A DNA stretch of 64,000 nt from Harmothoe impar (Eukaryota > Annelida > Polychaeta > Phyllodocida > Polynoidae): positions 61,326,842 through 61,390,841 of the forward strand of contig OX381710.1 in assembly GCA_947462335.1 (NCBI GenBank), in the 5' to 3' direction. The notes beneath the pieces are model-generated. The model was not told the DNA's origin. It was given only the letters and a program-made list of their open reading frames with translations, and did not search any database. The translations under genes were made by a program, and so were the position numbers. This document shows, in pieces, positions 1 through 9,178 of the stretch (the stretch's first letter is position 1; the number at the start of each line of letters is the position of its first letter).

Positions 1-960
1 TCTGGCTCTCACCAGATGGTCCCTCAGGTTTTTAGGCCTGCGGTGACCTTTGACAACCTTTCGGTCCCAGATGTCCTTGGTCGATTTTGATCGGCCTAGG
101 ATGTCCCAATTTTCGTCGATCATTTTTTCTAATGTTCGGTCATTGGGTCGGTAGGTGTTGATCATGTAGATCGGGGCCGTGCCGTTGGCTGGCCTTGTGT
201 CCTTGGGCTCAGGACGCAAGAGCTGTGCCCTGGTGCTCTTGAGGCTTTTTTCAAAGGCCTCTTCTAGAACATACCTCGGGTAGTCTCTTGCAATGAATTC
301 AAGTATTTTTTCCTTGACGTGTCTCAAGAAATCTGTGTCTTTGGTACAGATACGCCTCAGTCTGAGGAATTGGCTGTACGGCAGACTCCGCTTACTTGAT
401 TGCGGATGGGCTGAATCGTAACGGAGATATCCGTGGGAATCAGTCGGTTTGCAGTAAAGATCGGTGTACATCTTACGTGTTTCATCGAATTTTACCGTGG
501 TGTCCAGGAAATTGATCTCATTCACGGAATATTCCGAAGTGAATTTGATCGTGGGGTGGGAGTTGTTGAGATATTCTAGCCAATTTTTCAGGCTTTCTTC
601 ACCGTGTTGCCAGATGAAGAAGATATCGTCAATGAATCTCACCCAGAGCGAGGGTTTCTGTGAATGGATCTCGAGGATTTTCTCCTCGAGGACTGCCATA
701 AACAGGTTCGCGTATGAAGGGGCCAATCTCGTCCCCATGGCTGTACCACCTATTTGTAGGTAGTTCGTGCCATTGAACTGGAAGTTGTTCTTTTTAAGAA
801 CTAATTCCAGAAGGTCAACCAGAGTGTCATTTCGAGGCATCTCGAAATTTTTTGCGGAAAAATACTCCCCTCCCGCTTTGGGCTCGATGCATGACTCCCT
901 CGGTGACTCCGTCACCATGGTAGAGGGTCAGACATTGCGCTGGTTGAGGGTGAGAGAATT
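1..960 (-). pseudogene. Penelope-like element reverse transcriptase fragment
   Basis: The minus strand encodes the palm and thumb of a reverse transcriptase of the Penelope-like (PLE) type. In order it shows a YLQIGGTAMGTRLAPSYAN block (about 770-710), the catalytic FIDDIF box (about 640-620), an INFLD block (about 530-510), LPYSQFLRLRRIC (about 385-345) and the basic RRPKNLRDHLVRA linker at 45-5 that precedes the GIY-YIG endonuclease in this family. The endonuclease would lie left of the window. Upstream of about 840 the frame breaks: an LYHGDGVTEG-like block (about 930-900) is in another frame. The 5' part of the RT is missing, so this is a 5'-truncated dead copy. No start codon or full ORF remains. 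The family call is by motif recognition; confidence in RT is high, in PLE good. Confidence 0.85.
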
Positions 961-1057
961 TCACCAAGAAAGTGATACCCAACTTAGGTGTTCTGACTAC
1001 ATTACATCTTGGGCAATTTATCCCTATTATTTTTGCCTTCTTCTTGGGTGACGCCAT
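930..1057 (-). other. Possible 5' end of a truncated minus-strand ORF
   Basis: An ATG at 1057 opens a frame beginning MASPKKKAKI with a CPRC pair about 15 residues in. After roughly 40 codons the frame runs into the PLE fragment. It could be the start of a Polinton gene cut by the PLE junction, or chance. Nothing in it identifies a family. The stretch 1058-1172 holds no gene that I can see. Confidence 0.25.
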
Positions 1058-1172
1058 AATGAAAACACACACGGTGACAATAACATACACACTATACAAA
1101 TAATGTACACTCTAAGTAATGTGGAACTGTACCCTATTTGAACAGACACCTTAGCATAGTCGACCACTTACT

Positions 1173-2270
1173 TCATTCTATGACAACAGGAGTAGTGTCA
1201 GCATTCCAGGTGTAGTCCTGTAGTACACGGCCCACGCGCTGGTTGATGTCTCTCAGGGCGTGTACAGACATGGTGCTTCCGCAGTGTAGGGTGGATCTGG
1301 GCTGGCGAGCTGTCAGCTTGGTCATGGCGATCATCTCGTCGATGTAAGATGGCGTTCCGATATGCACCTTGCCACGTCCTCTGTACATGTTCACTAAAGC
1401 CTTAGTGCACCCGAAAGCGTCCAACTGCTCCACGTATGGTTTAGAACTGCGCATTCCTGAGTCGGCATCTTGTTGTATGCGGTCAAAGTTTGTCAGGAGG
1501 ATGTCTGATGCTGCCCACAACTTATGGAAAAGATTAACAGACAGGTTAATCCTTTTCTCGTAGGGTGCATTAGGGTAGTGTCGAATAGACACACCTGGGG
1601 TGTTGGGGTGAGAATACACCTCTAACTCCACGTTGGGGTCCTGTGTCGTGAAGAACACTCTATCTGGCAGTGGGGATGGAAAGCCTACTTTAGCCGGCCA
1701 AGATGACTCAGTCAGGGGCACCGACCCAAAGCTGGTTACTGTGTCACTAGACTTCACCTTCTTCTGTCGTTTCTTCTTCTCACCACCAACAGTTCCAGCT
1801 GATGACCTTTTTTTACCTTTAGTAGACAACCACATCCCAGGGTCGGCTGTGGTATCTTGGGATGGAGGAGATGTAGTGTTGTCGCCCGCATCTGGGTCTG
1901 CTTGGGGAGCGCTGTATTGGAGTAGCGTAACTGGTACCTCTGCTCCAACCTGAAGTTGATCGGATGAACCAGGGTAGATGAGGTTAGAAGTTGTCACACC
2001 TGTGTCGTGAGGAAGATCCAATGAAGCGTTCATGCTCTCCTGGGGGTGGTCAGTCTCGTCAGTAGTGAGTGAAACAGAGTTCAGAATCATGAACTCTGAT
2101 ATGTCGGCGGCAGCCAACTCGCTGGCACCTGCTGGGTCTAGCTCAGGGAACAAATCTCTCTCGCTGTCCAATTCCCCATCAGATACCGTAGGTGAAGGTG
2201 TAGCAACAGGTGTCGGCTGAATAGTCTTGTGCATGGTGATGCTATGCTTCTTCTGGTTCCGACGAGGCAT
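1173..2270 (-). CDS. Unknown protein of the Polinton-like element
   Basis: A 365-residue ORF with an ATG at 2270, transcribed divergently from the rest of the element. Residues 1-150 are disordered, rich in Thr, Pro, Asp and Glu. Residues about 150-175 hold a lysine-rich cluster (KGKKR, EKKKRQKKVK) that looks like a nuclear localisation signal. The last ~175 residues look folded, with a mix of hydrophobic and charged segments and scattered Cys, but no motif that I recognise. Its place at the element's left arm is where other Polintons can carry polymerase or regulatory genes, yet no polymerase motif (no YxDTDS-like box) is present. A DNA-binding or early regulatory role is only a guess from the basic cluster. 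The reading frame is intact. Confidence 0.6.
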   Translation of the reverse strand: MPRRNQKKHSITMHKTIQPTPVATPSPTVSDGELDSERDLFPELDPAGASELAAADISEFMILNSVSLTTDETDHPQESMNASLDLPHDTGVTTSNLIYPGSSDQLQVGAEVPVTLLQYSAPQADPDAGDNTTSPPSQDTTADPGMWLSTKGKKRSSAGTVGGEKKKRQKKVKSSDTVTSFGSVPLTESSWPAKVGFPSPLPDRVFFTTQDPNVELEVYSHPNTPGVSIRHYPNAPYEKRINLSVNLFHKLWAASDILLTNFDRIQQDADSGMRSSKPYVEQLDAFGCTKALVNMYRGRGKVHIGTPSYIDEMIAMTKLTARQPRSTLHCGSTMSVHALRDINQRVGRVLQDYTWNADTTPVVIE

Positions 2271-2719
2271 TGTGGTGTGTAGTAGTGCAGTAGAAACTGC
2301 TCTTGTGGAGGGTTAGGTGCTCGACCATAATATACCCTGTCTTAGATATTGCACAACCATTAGAAACACCCTAGACAAAGGCGACTGGGTGATTAAAAAA
2401 GTATAGTAAAACAATCACCCAAAATGAACGTAAGACCGACGTCGGTGGGATAACACAGCGTCTGTAATAAATCTACCAGGACTCAAGTGACATGAGCTGC
2501 TCAGCACTCAAAAGTACAAACTAGCACCACTCACATCTATTTTGATGTGAATTGATTGGTTGACAACATTAATCACAGAAATAAATGAATGTTCAAAAAA
2601 CATATAGCAGTACAAACAGTGAGGAGGTTAATGTATCAATTGATATTACTTTATCTATACCTTACCTCATGTTACAACAGCAGAACGCTGGGTTTAGACT
2701 GGTGACAAAATGAGAAATT
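2271..2719. other. Divergent spacer, left part
   Basis: No gene. AT-rich sequence upstream of the minus-strand ORF. On the minus strand a TATA-like AATATA lies near 2328-2333, about 60 bases ahead of the ATG at 2270. This was probably continuous with 6210-6345 before the foldback element inserted, forming the promoter region between the two divergent gene arms. Confidence 0.4.
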
Positions 2720-3160
2720 CCCCCACCAAGGGGCATTTTAGAGTACAAACAGGCAAGACCACTTTTTGGGGTAATTTAGGTGTGCTGAATCTGAATATCA
2801 CACTTGCCAAGCTCAAAAATGGCTGCTTCTAAATGAAAACTTCAAAAACAAAATGGCTACCATTAATTTTTGAGCAAACCTATGAAACCTATGTTATTAA
2901 TCATTTCTAGTCATGTAATACATCAAAATGAAGGGATTTTAGAGACCAGACTGTCTGAGACACCTGCCAAGCTGGAAAATCATTTCCTGAGAGTCTCAAA
3001 GCCAAAAATTCAAAATGGCTGCCACTGTTTTTTGAGAAAACCCCAAAAATGCATTATTCATCATTCCTTGTCATGTTGTACCTCAAATGAAAGAGATTTG
3101 CAAGCCTAGTCCACTCTAGGCCATTGCCAAGATAAACAGGGATTTTGCAACATGAAACCC
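2720..3160 (+). repeat. Left inverted arm of the foldback element
   Basis: Pairs in inverted orientation with 5795-6209. Contains repeated CAAAATGGC-type blocks (near 2850 and 3012) and the motif GAAAATCATTTCCTGAGAG, all of which reappear reversed in the right arm with small gaps and mismatches. Confidence 0.8.
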
Positions 3161-3267
3161 CTCCCCAAAAAACAAAATGGCCACTAGTAATTTTTTAGCA
3201 CAGTTCATTTCAGCCCATTTCCAAGGAAGACGGACATGTTTTTTTAATATTAAAACCTAAAAAAGGG

Positions 3268-3412
3268 CAACTCTGTTAGCCTGCCACCGCACCCACCTTC
3301 CATCAACACGTCAATAACTGTTTGCACACCCTTTTATGTATACAGCCTGCAACCCCACCCACCTTCCACCAACGTGTCAATAATTGTTTGCACACCCTTT
3401 TATGTATACTGT
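3268..3412 (+). repeat. Two-copy tandem duplication (~75 bp unit)
   Basis: The block beginning CCTGCCACCGCACCCACCTT and ending CCTTTTATGTATAC occurs twice in a row with a few substitutions. It lies inside the foldback element, next to its left arm. Confidence 0.7.
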
Positions 3413-3513
3413 AAAACCCCACCTATAAGACTAATCTATTTTGGCGTTTTTTATTGCTATAAGCCAAATTCTTTTTCTCAAAATTAGGGTTCTAATTATA
3501 GGTGGGGTTTTAT
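3412..3513. repeat. Short palindromic insertion (MITE-like)
   Basis: TAAAACCCCACCTATA at the left end pairs with TATAGGTGGGGTTTTA at the right end, enclosing about 70 bp. Each end is flanked by TA-rich sequence. It resembles a miniature TA-targeting element nested in the foldback element. Confidence 0.6.
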
Positions 3514-5395
3514 TATATTATATTAAAGAGAAAATCATTTTTAAACCAGTAGTTATGCAGTCCTTTTCACTGAAAACATATGGCTTTTTGTCCAGTTAGG
3601 AGGCACATCCCATCATGATGCCACTAAATACTATTTACAAGGGTAGACATTAGTATTTTTCTGCTGTGGGCCAACATTGCATATAGCCCAAAAGGTCTAT
3701 GGGACCACACAAGTGTAACTATTTAGGGATAAGTAGTGACTGGCCTCACTCAAAAACTTCTTTTCTGATTGGAAGCCCTCCCCGGAATCAAGTACCTAGA
3801 ACATCTGCACCCAATGCCAGGTTGTCGGGATTCAATTCCAAGTCCTAGGAGCCAGATAGATATCTATGCATGTTATCTTGAGGAAGTTTAGGGGATCTGA
3901 ACTCTAGTCCTGGGGACCTGATATTGGGTCTTAGGGATCTCCATTTCAAAGGAGACCTCCTCCAGCAACACTAACCTCTCTTTGAGGGTTGTCAATCTTC
4001 CATCCAGATCATCCATTCTTTCCTTACCCCACCCCTCTTATTATTCCAGGGTTTTAACCCCTCTCACTGTGCCTTTACTCCTCTTCCCAAGGCTCCCAGG
4101 CTCCTCCCTAGGGTCGTGACCCTTCTTCAGGTTTTCAATCTCTCCTGCCTCAGCTCTAAACGCTCCTCCCAGGGCTCCTAGCCCTCTTCCTGGGCCCCAT
4201 CCCCGCATCTTCTGGGGCTTCCACCCAAGCTTTCTGGGCTTCCAGCCCTCCCTTTGGCATCTTTTTCCACTAAATTTCCTCTCTTCCTCCCCAAGCCCCT
4301 GTCTTGTATCTCATTGCTTCCCTGTACAATGATCTTATGCTGCTCATTCCCTCCCACTGCTCTATTCCTCTCCATTCCCATTCTCCTGCCTCCCCCCAAC
4401 ACTTTCTCTACCTTCCCTTTACCTCACCCTTTCCCACCTAACTCCAATTTACTTCACCTCTATATGTTCAACTAATTGCTGCAGGGCAGAACACGGAGGC
4501 AAAGTCGGGGGATAAGAGGAGGAGGTAGGGCTGAGTGCATTTCACAGGGGTGGAGAGGATACTGGTTGGTAGAGGTCATAATTATATGAGGAGTCTTGGT
4601 GAGAGAATAATACAGGGGTAGGGCAGGGCAGGGCAGGGGTACTGGGAGGATAGGATATGGGAGAGGGCAGGGAAGTGGATAACAGAAGGGTATCTGGGAA
4701 GGGATATAGGGGAGAAGAAGAAAATCACAGGGAAAGTGGATGATAGAGGTACGGATATGGGAGGGCATGGAATGTATCAAGGTTTGCTAGGAAGGGGATA
4801 TTAGAGGTCTGTGGTAGGGCAGAGACCACATGTCCCTTCCACCTCACCATGTCACCCTATCCCTATCCTATTTGTAACTACCTCCATCATCAACACATAA
4901 AAGTCCTGGCTTGATATTGTAAGGGAGAGATTGGGACCCTGGATGGAAAATCTGAGACACTGGAGTATGATATTGTATGAAGCGCTAGAGAACAGGTGAA
5001 CCCCAGTTAGATGGAATGGAATGACAGAGAATGATGCTCTAGATGAGGAATAATGGAGGCTCAAGGAGAGGTCAGGGTTGCTGGAGGAGGTCTCTTATGA
5101 AATGAATATGAGATCCTTAGGACTTGGTATCATTTCCCAAGGACTAGAGGTCCCATTCCCTAGACTTTCTCACAATTACATGAAAATCTTTTGCTGAAGT
5201 TAAATGATAATGTAGGGCCCTATAGCATGTAGAAGTCACAAGTCCCTGTAAGTTCCAAACAAGATACTATGTTACAGCTCCTGATGCATAGATATTTTGG
5301 AACAGGGACTTCTAAGCCAGCATTGCTTAGTGAGACCCATGTGTTTTTACTTTGGCAAGCTGATTTGCCCATGATGGGTTTTGGTCTTTTTTGAT
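3514..5395. other. Non-coding interior of the foldback element
   Basis: No gene. It has a pyrimidine-rich tract (about 4060-4460) with repeated CTCCCAGG/CTTCC-like blocks and a purine-rich tract (about 4500-4810) containing GGGCAG repeats. Short open frames here are simple-sequence artefacts. Confidence 0.6.
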
Positions 5396-5541
5396 CAGGG
5401 CTATAGGTGGGAGCCCAGATGGGCTGATTCAAAGTAGAATAGAATTATTCCACTTTAGCACACACTATTAGTATCAGTAATGTATTTTCATGAGAAAGTT
5501 TTCCTGGGCTGGCCCATTTGGGCTCCCACTTTTAGCCCTGG
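5396..5541. repeat. Hairpin-forming inverted repeat
   Basis: CAGGGCTATAGGTGGGAGCC (5396-5415) and the following bases pair with GGGCTCCCACTTTTAGCCCTGG-like sequence at 5520-5541; the arms are about 30 bp with an ~85-bp loop. Inside the foldback element. Confidence 0.65.
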
Positions 5542-5794
5542 ACAGAAAGGACCATAACTCAGATATGGGCTAACCCAGCTGGCCCAAGTAAACTACTCAA
5601 ATAGGCCCCAGGGACTAATGCTGACTGGGTTGGATCTTGAGGATTTGCCATAAGGTACTAAGGATTTGATTGTGGGGTGGGCCCCGATCAGAATGGAAGT
5701 ATGTGGGGGGAACAATCACTTTCCATAAATAGCCACACTAGTGTTCGTTCATTGGGCTACTTGTTTGTCTAGCCAACAGCTGGTTAAGTGTTAC

Positions 5795-6209
5795 AAAGGT
5801 CCCTGTTTATCTTGGTAATAGACTACAATGGCCTAGGCTTGCAAATCCCTTTCATTTGAGGTACAACATGACAAGGAATGATGAATAATGCATTTTTGGG
5901 GTTTTCTCAAAAAACGGGGGCAACCATTTGAATTTTTGGCTTTGAGACTCTCAGGAAATGATTTTCCAGCTTGGCAGGTGTCTCAGACAGTCTGGTCCCT
6001 TCATTTTGATGTATTACATAACCAGGAATGATAAATAACTTAGGTTTCATAGGTTTTCTAAAAAATTGATGGCAGCCATTTTGTTTTTTAGTTTTCACAT
6101 TAAAGGAGCCATTTTTGAGCTTGGCAAGTGTGATATTCGGATTCAGCACACCCAAATTACCCCAAAAAGTGATCTTGCCTGTTTGTACTCTAAAATGCCC
6201 CTTGGGGGG
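5795..6209 (-). repeat. Right inverted arm of the foldback element
   Basis: Inverted counterpart of 2720-3160. The outer end GCCCCTTGGGGGG stops at 6209, directly before ATT. Matches the left arm over almost its full length with scattered substitutions and short indels. Confidence 0.8.
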
Positions 6210-6345
6210 ATTAGAATGATATTTGTGAAGATTTTGCCCAGTCTAGTTAGTTCTTTTGGACTAATGAGTGAAAATTCCAATGAAACTGCGTCTGTCTCAG
6301 AGGAATAGCTCACCATTGTTTGGTCGCTGCACCAAGACACATACA

Positions 6346-7008
6346 ATGGCGCGCTCTATAGAGTCAGCAAGAGAAGGGTCAGTTTTCATACCTGAGAGAG
6401 AGTTGACTGCTAGTGGATTCATTGAACGAGGGAGGACCCATGAGATCACTTTATTCTGTACTAGACAAGAGCAAATGTCTTTCAGAAGGAAACGTTTCAT
6501 TATTCCAGATTTTGAATTGGGATTCGACTTGGCCGACGTTGTAGAACCAGCGGATAGATCACACAGACTGATTGATTTACTCAGTGAAATTAAACTGACG
6601 TCAACTGAACCTTTCTCTGTGATTGCTGCTGGTCATGAAGTGTTCACTCTGACATTCCGCGACATGCAGAATATCTGGGCGAAACACACTTTCTCTTCTA
6701 ATTTCTACACAGAAGCAAAGTCCTCCCCCAACTTCCGTAACGGGGTGGGTGGTCGTTCAGCTTTCTTTCAAAGAAGCTTAGCCCTCCCTTTAGTTTTGTC
6801 CACTATGGTAAAACCCGATAAAATTGTCAAAATTACCTCAAAGAGAGAGAAGAAATTTTATTTTGAAAAACTCTTCTCCACAGAGATAGGACATAGCCAG
6901 CATGGCTGTTGCTATATCACTAAAGTAGTGTTCAATCCATGTCCCCACAAGTCCCACGAATTCAATGTCACCACAGCATACCCAGATAACCTCTACTCTA
7001 CACATTAA
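6346..7008 (+). CDS. Unknown protein of the Polinton-like element
   Basis: A 220-residue ORF. I chose the ATG at 6346 (ACAATGGCG context) because the in-frame upstream codons to 6268 lie right against the foldback element and look non-coding. The protein is of mixed composition, without signal peptide or membrane segment. It has a basic patch near residue 165 (SKREKK) and a Cys-His rich tail (HGCC, CPHKSHE). It is the first gene of the plus-strand arm, facing the minus-strand ORF at 1173-2270 across the interrupted divergent spacer. I do not recognise the family. The frame is intact. Confidence 0.55.
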   Translation: MARSIESAREGSVFIPERELTASGFIERGRTHEITLFCTRQEQMSFRRKRFIIPDFELGFDLADVVEPADRSHRLIDLLSEIKLTSTEPFSVIAAGHEVFTLTFRDMQNIWAKHTFSSNFYTEAKSSPNFRNGVGGRSAFFQRSLALPLVLSTMVKPDKIVKITSKREKKFYFEKLFSTEIGHSQHGCCYITKVVFNPCPHKSHEFNVTTAYPDNLYSTH

Positions 7009-7139
7009 ACTGACGTCCTCTGCAATGCTAAAATTGGCTGTGCAAAAGCACAGCCTCCCTCCTGTTAATCATATAGAAATCATTTCTACTCTTCCTACGT
7101 CCTATGACATAGAATACCATAAATCATCACTGTGACAGG

Positions 7140-7225
7140 TAGTGGGCGTGTCACAAAACATAGTGCTATGTCGTATATAGATACTCCAGTCCAGGGTTAG
7201 TGTCAGTCGATAAAAAGCTACCAAA
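7140..7225 (+). promoter_or_regulatory. TATA-type promoter upstream of the DUF5662-like gene
   Basis: GTATATAG at about 7173-7180 lies some 50 bases ahead of the ATG at 7226, preceded by a GTGGGCGTG box (about 7142-7150). Position and sequence fit a core promoter. Inferred from sequence only. Confidence 0.4.
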
Positions 7226-7870
7226 ATGAAGACATACAACATAAGCGATCTTGTTCAGGACTGTGGCGACAACACAGTCATAAATTACGTAAAAAGTCGC
7301 AGTGATGTGATCAGCTGTAGCGCCAAGTGTCTACAGTATGTGATGAACCACTTTGGAACTACGTTATCCCACAGACATTGGCTATACTATGTTTTCACCT
7401 TAGTGTGTGATAGTCTAGAGCTGTGTGAGAAGGAACCTTTACATGCGCTGGTATTAAAGCATGACCTATCTAAGTTCTCATGTGTAGAGGCACTGGGATA
7501 TGGTTTGAAGTTTGGAAGGAGTGAACCTCTCAAGAAAGAAAGAGAACTTCGTGCCTGGGACAAAGCATTACAACATCACTATGACAACAATCCACACCAC
7601 CCCCAGTTCGACCCAGGTAGCAACATGAATCACCTGTACCTGTTGGAGAGCATCATAGACATGCTCGCATGTAGAATGGAAAGAGTCTTGGTACCAGATA
7701 AAGCTTCAACTCCAGACGACATATTTCAGATTCCAGACTCATTCTTAAATCGCTACAATGATCACGACAAGAAGAAAGTCAAGAGCTGTCTGTGTAAATG
7801 GAGTGTCGATATCACATTAACACCTCACCGCAGAGGCCTAGCTAAACGCTTGTTGAATGACTCAGTGTAG
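7226..7870 (+). CDS. DUF5662-like HD/HH-motif protein
   Basis: A 214-residue ORF. The core is HDLSKF at residues 79-84, then an E-x2-GYGLKF stretch, then HHYDNNPHHP at 117-126 and a hydrophobic LLESIIDMLACRME helix. This H-D...SKF...HHxxNxHH pattern is typical of the DUF5662 family found in large phages and giant viruses, which resembles metal-binding HD-type folds. I assign it by motif memory, so moderately surely. Function is unknown; a metal-dependent phosphohydrolase role would be an inference from the His/Asp pattern. It has its own TATA-like promoter and sits just upstream of the packaging ATPase. Intact. Confidence 0.6.
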   Translation: MKTYNISDLVQDCGDNTVINYVKSRSDVISCSAKCLQYVMNHFGTTLSHRHWLYYVFTLVCDSLELCEKEPLHALVLKHDLSKFSCVEALGYGLKFGRSEPLKKERELRAWDKALQHHYDNNPHHPQFDPGSNMNHLYLLESIIDMLACRMERVLVPDKASTPDDIFQIPDSFLNRYNDHDKKKVKSCLCKWSVDITLTPHRRGLAKRLLNDSV

Positions 7871-8004
7871 AATAGAATAGGGTTAGTTAGGATAGGGTAG
7901 GGTAGGTAGAACGTTTTTATATATACACACACTATGTGTGTGTATAGAACACACACTATGTGTGTTCTCTATATGTGTGTATACATGTATGTACACACAC
8001 ACGT

Positions 8005-8039
<35 letters not shown>

Positions 8040-8112
8040 ACACACAAAATACAATACACTATTCACCCTAAATTAACCTATCCTACCCTACCCTACATCA
8101 CCCTACATATAC
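7871..8112. repeat. Palindromic TG/CA microsatellite flanked by GGGTA/TACCC tracts
   Basis: GGGTAGGGTAGG-type sequence at about 7895-7908 is answered by CCTACCCTACCC at about 8082-8093. Between them are two perfect short palindromes, TATACACACAC-TAT-GTGTGTGTATA and AGAACACACA-CTA-TGTGTGTTCT (about 7920-7970), then a (TG)n run. The region can fold into a long hairpin between the DUF5662-like gene and the ATPase. An ORF called across it is an artefact. Confidence 0.7.
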
Positions 8113-8148
8113 ATGAAGCACTCAGTGATTGAATTATAACACGCAACG

Positions 8149-8820
8149 ATGTCGACCAAGCAAGAAGAAGTGTTTGACCCTAGACTTCAAGGCCCTTTCA
8201 CTATGCTAATGACTGGGCCCACCTCTTGTGGTAAAAGTCAATTAGTATTTCACTTACTGAGAAATGTGAAAGATCTGATTACACCTGAAGTACATCACAT
8301 AACTTACTGCTACAGTCAATGGCAGAATTCTTTCACAGAATTTCAAGACAAAGTAGAATTTCATCTAGGACTGCTTAGTGAAGACACTTTATTGAAATCT
8401 CACTCGACTGGGGACGCACCTCACTCACTAGTCATAGTGGATGATTTAACTAACAAGGAAGACATAGCCACTGTAGCTAGAGTTTTCACAGAAGGTTCAC
8501 ACCACCAGAACATCAGCATTATTTTCATATCTCAGAATCTTTTCATGAAAGATCCAAACTATAGACAAATTTCTTTGAATGCACATTACCTAGTTGTTTT
8601 CAAGAATCCTCGAGACTTGTCACAAATCAGTGTGCTATCTAGACAAGCCTTTCCAAGCCACCCTAAGTTCCTCACAGCTGTATATAACAACGAGACTAAG
8701 GCCAAGCACTCATACATACTACTAGACTTTAAACAAGCAACACCAGACCACCTCAGAGTGAGAAACAGTATAACTACACCTTGGAATACCACTGTCTTTG
8801 CACCACAGACTAAAAGATAA
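8149..8820 (+). CDS. A32-like genome-packaging ATPase
   Basis: A 223-residue P-loop ATPase. Walker A is GPTSCGKS at residues 23-30, Walker B is SLVIVDD ending at Asp98-Asp99, and a GSHHQNISIIFISQNLF block follows at about 115-135, with the QN matching the sensor region. That GSHH-x-N-x-S...QNLF stretch is characteristic of packaging ATPases of Polintons and related viruses (FtsK/HerA superfamily). In those families the protein pumps the linear double-stranded DNA into preformed capsids. Length is normal for Polintons. The stop is one base before the next gene's ATG at 8822, so the genes are packed virus-style. Intact, with both catalytic motifs present. Confidence 0.92.
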   Translation: MSTKQEEVFDPRLQGPFTMLMTGPTSCGKSQLVFHLLRNVKDLITPEVHHITYCYSQWQNSFTEFQDKVEFHLGLLSEDTLLKSHSTGDAPHSLVIVDDLTNKEDIATVARVFTEGSHHQNISIIFISQNLFMKDPNYRQISLNAHYLVVFKNPRDLSQISVLSRQAFPSHPKFLTAVYNNETKAKHSYILLDFKQATPDHLRVRNSITTPWNTTVFAPQTKR

Positions 8821-8821
8821 G

Positions 8822-9178
8822 ATGGGGAAGCAGAGTGACATCGCTATACTCAAACTCCACTACCCACTCCTTAAACACCTGTCTAAATGTAAGGCTAGTG
8901 AGTGTCAACACATTATGAAAGCTTCTAGCGATAAGTTCATCAGACTAATGAGTCAGATCTGTATTAATGTGATGAATAAAAGCTTAGTGCACAATGCACC
9001 AGAAGCAGTGAAGAAACTCACACCATACAAGAAGGAACTACGTCTGGTATCTAGTGCTAAAGTGTCTCCGAAAAAAAAACGAGAGGTATTAGAGCAGAAA
9101 GGTGGTTTCATTGGTGCCTTGCTAGGTGTAGCATTACCTTTGCTCACTAGTTTGATAAGTAGTATCACGAGAAAATGA
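8822..9178 (+). CDS. Small virion-core-type protein with hydrophobic C terminus
   Basis: A 118-residue protein starting at ATG 8822, immediately after the ATPase stop. It has a helical N-terminal half with Cys/His/Leu heptads (LKLHYPLLKHLSKCKASEC), a basic stretch (SPKKKREVLEQKGG) and a C-terminal GFIGALLGVALPLLTSLIS segment of about 20 hydrophobic residues, ending with a basic tail. The layout K/R-rich, QKGG, then an amphipathic or membrane-active helix recurs in Polinton/adintovirus small virion proteins, which are compared with adenovirus core or membrane-lytic peptides. The role is therefore inferred. Its stop overlaps the next start (ATGA at 9175-9178). Intact. Confidence 0.65.
   Translation: MGKQSDIAILKLHYPLLKHLSKCKASECQHIMKASSDKFIRLMSQICINVMNKSLVHNAPEAVKKLTPYKKELRLVSSAKVSPKKKREVLEQKGGFIGALLGVALPLLTSLISSITRK

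Larger units (their letters stand above)
2720..6209. mobile_element. Foldback DNA transposon with ~420-bp inverted arms
   Basis: The ends match as an inverted repeat: CCCCCACCAAGGGGC on the left and GCCCCTTGGGGGG on the right, followed inward by over 400 bp of imperfect complementarity (for example the matching blocks around CCAAGCTCAAAAATGG at 2808-2823 and CCATTTTTGAGCTTGG at 6109-6124). ATT directly flanks both ends (2717-2719 and 6210-6212), consistent with a 3-bp target duplication. The 3.49 kb between contains no credible coding region, only pyrimidine-rich and simple-sequence stretches, so it is a non-autonomous element. Superfamily is not clear from the ends. Confidence 0.8.

Noticed and set aside
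4254..4780. Short ORFs on both strands in the foldback element
   Set aside because: Pyrimidine/purine-rich sequence; repetitive Pro/Leu/Cys composition; no motif.
7938..8132. 64-residue ORF over the TG repeat
   Set aside because: Simple-sequence artefact between two real genes.
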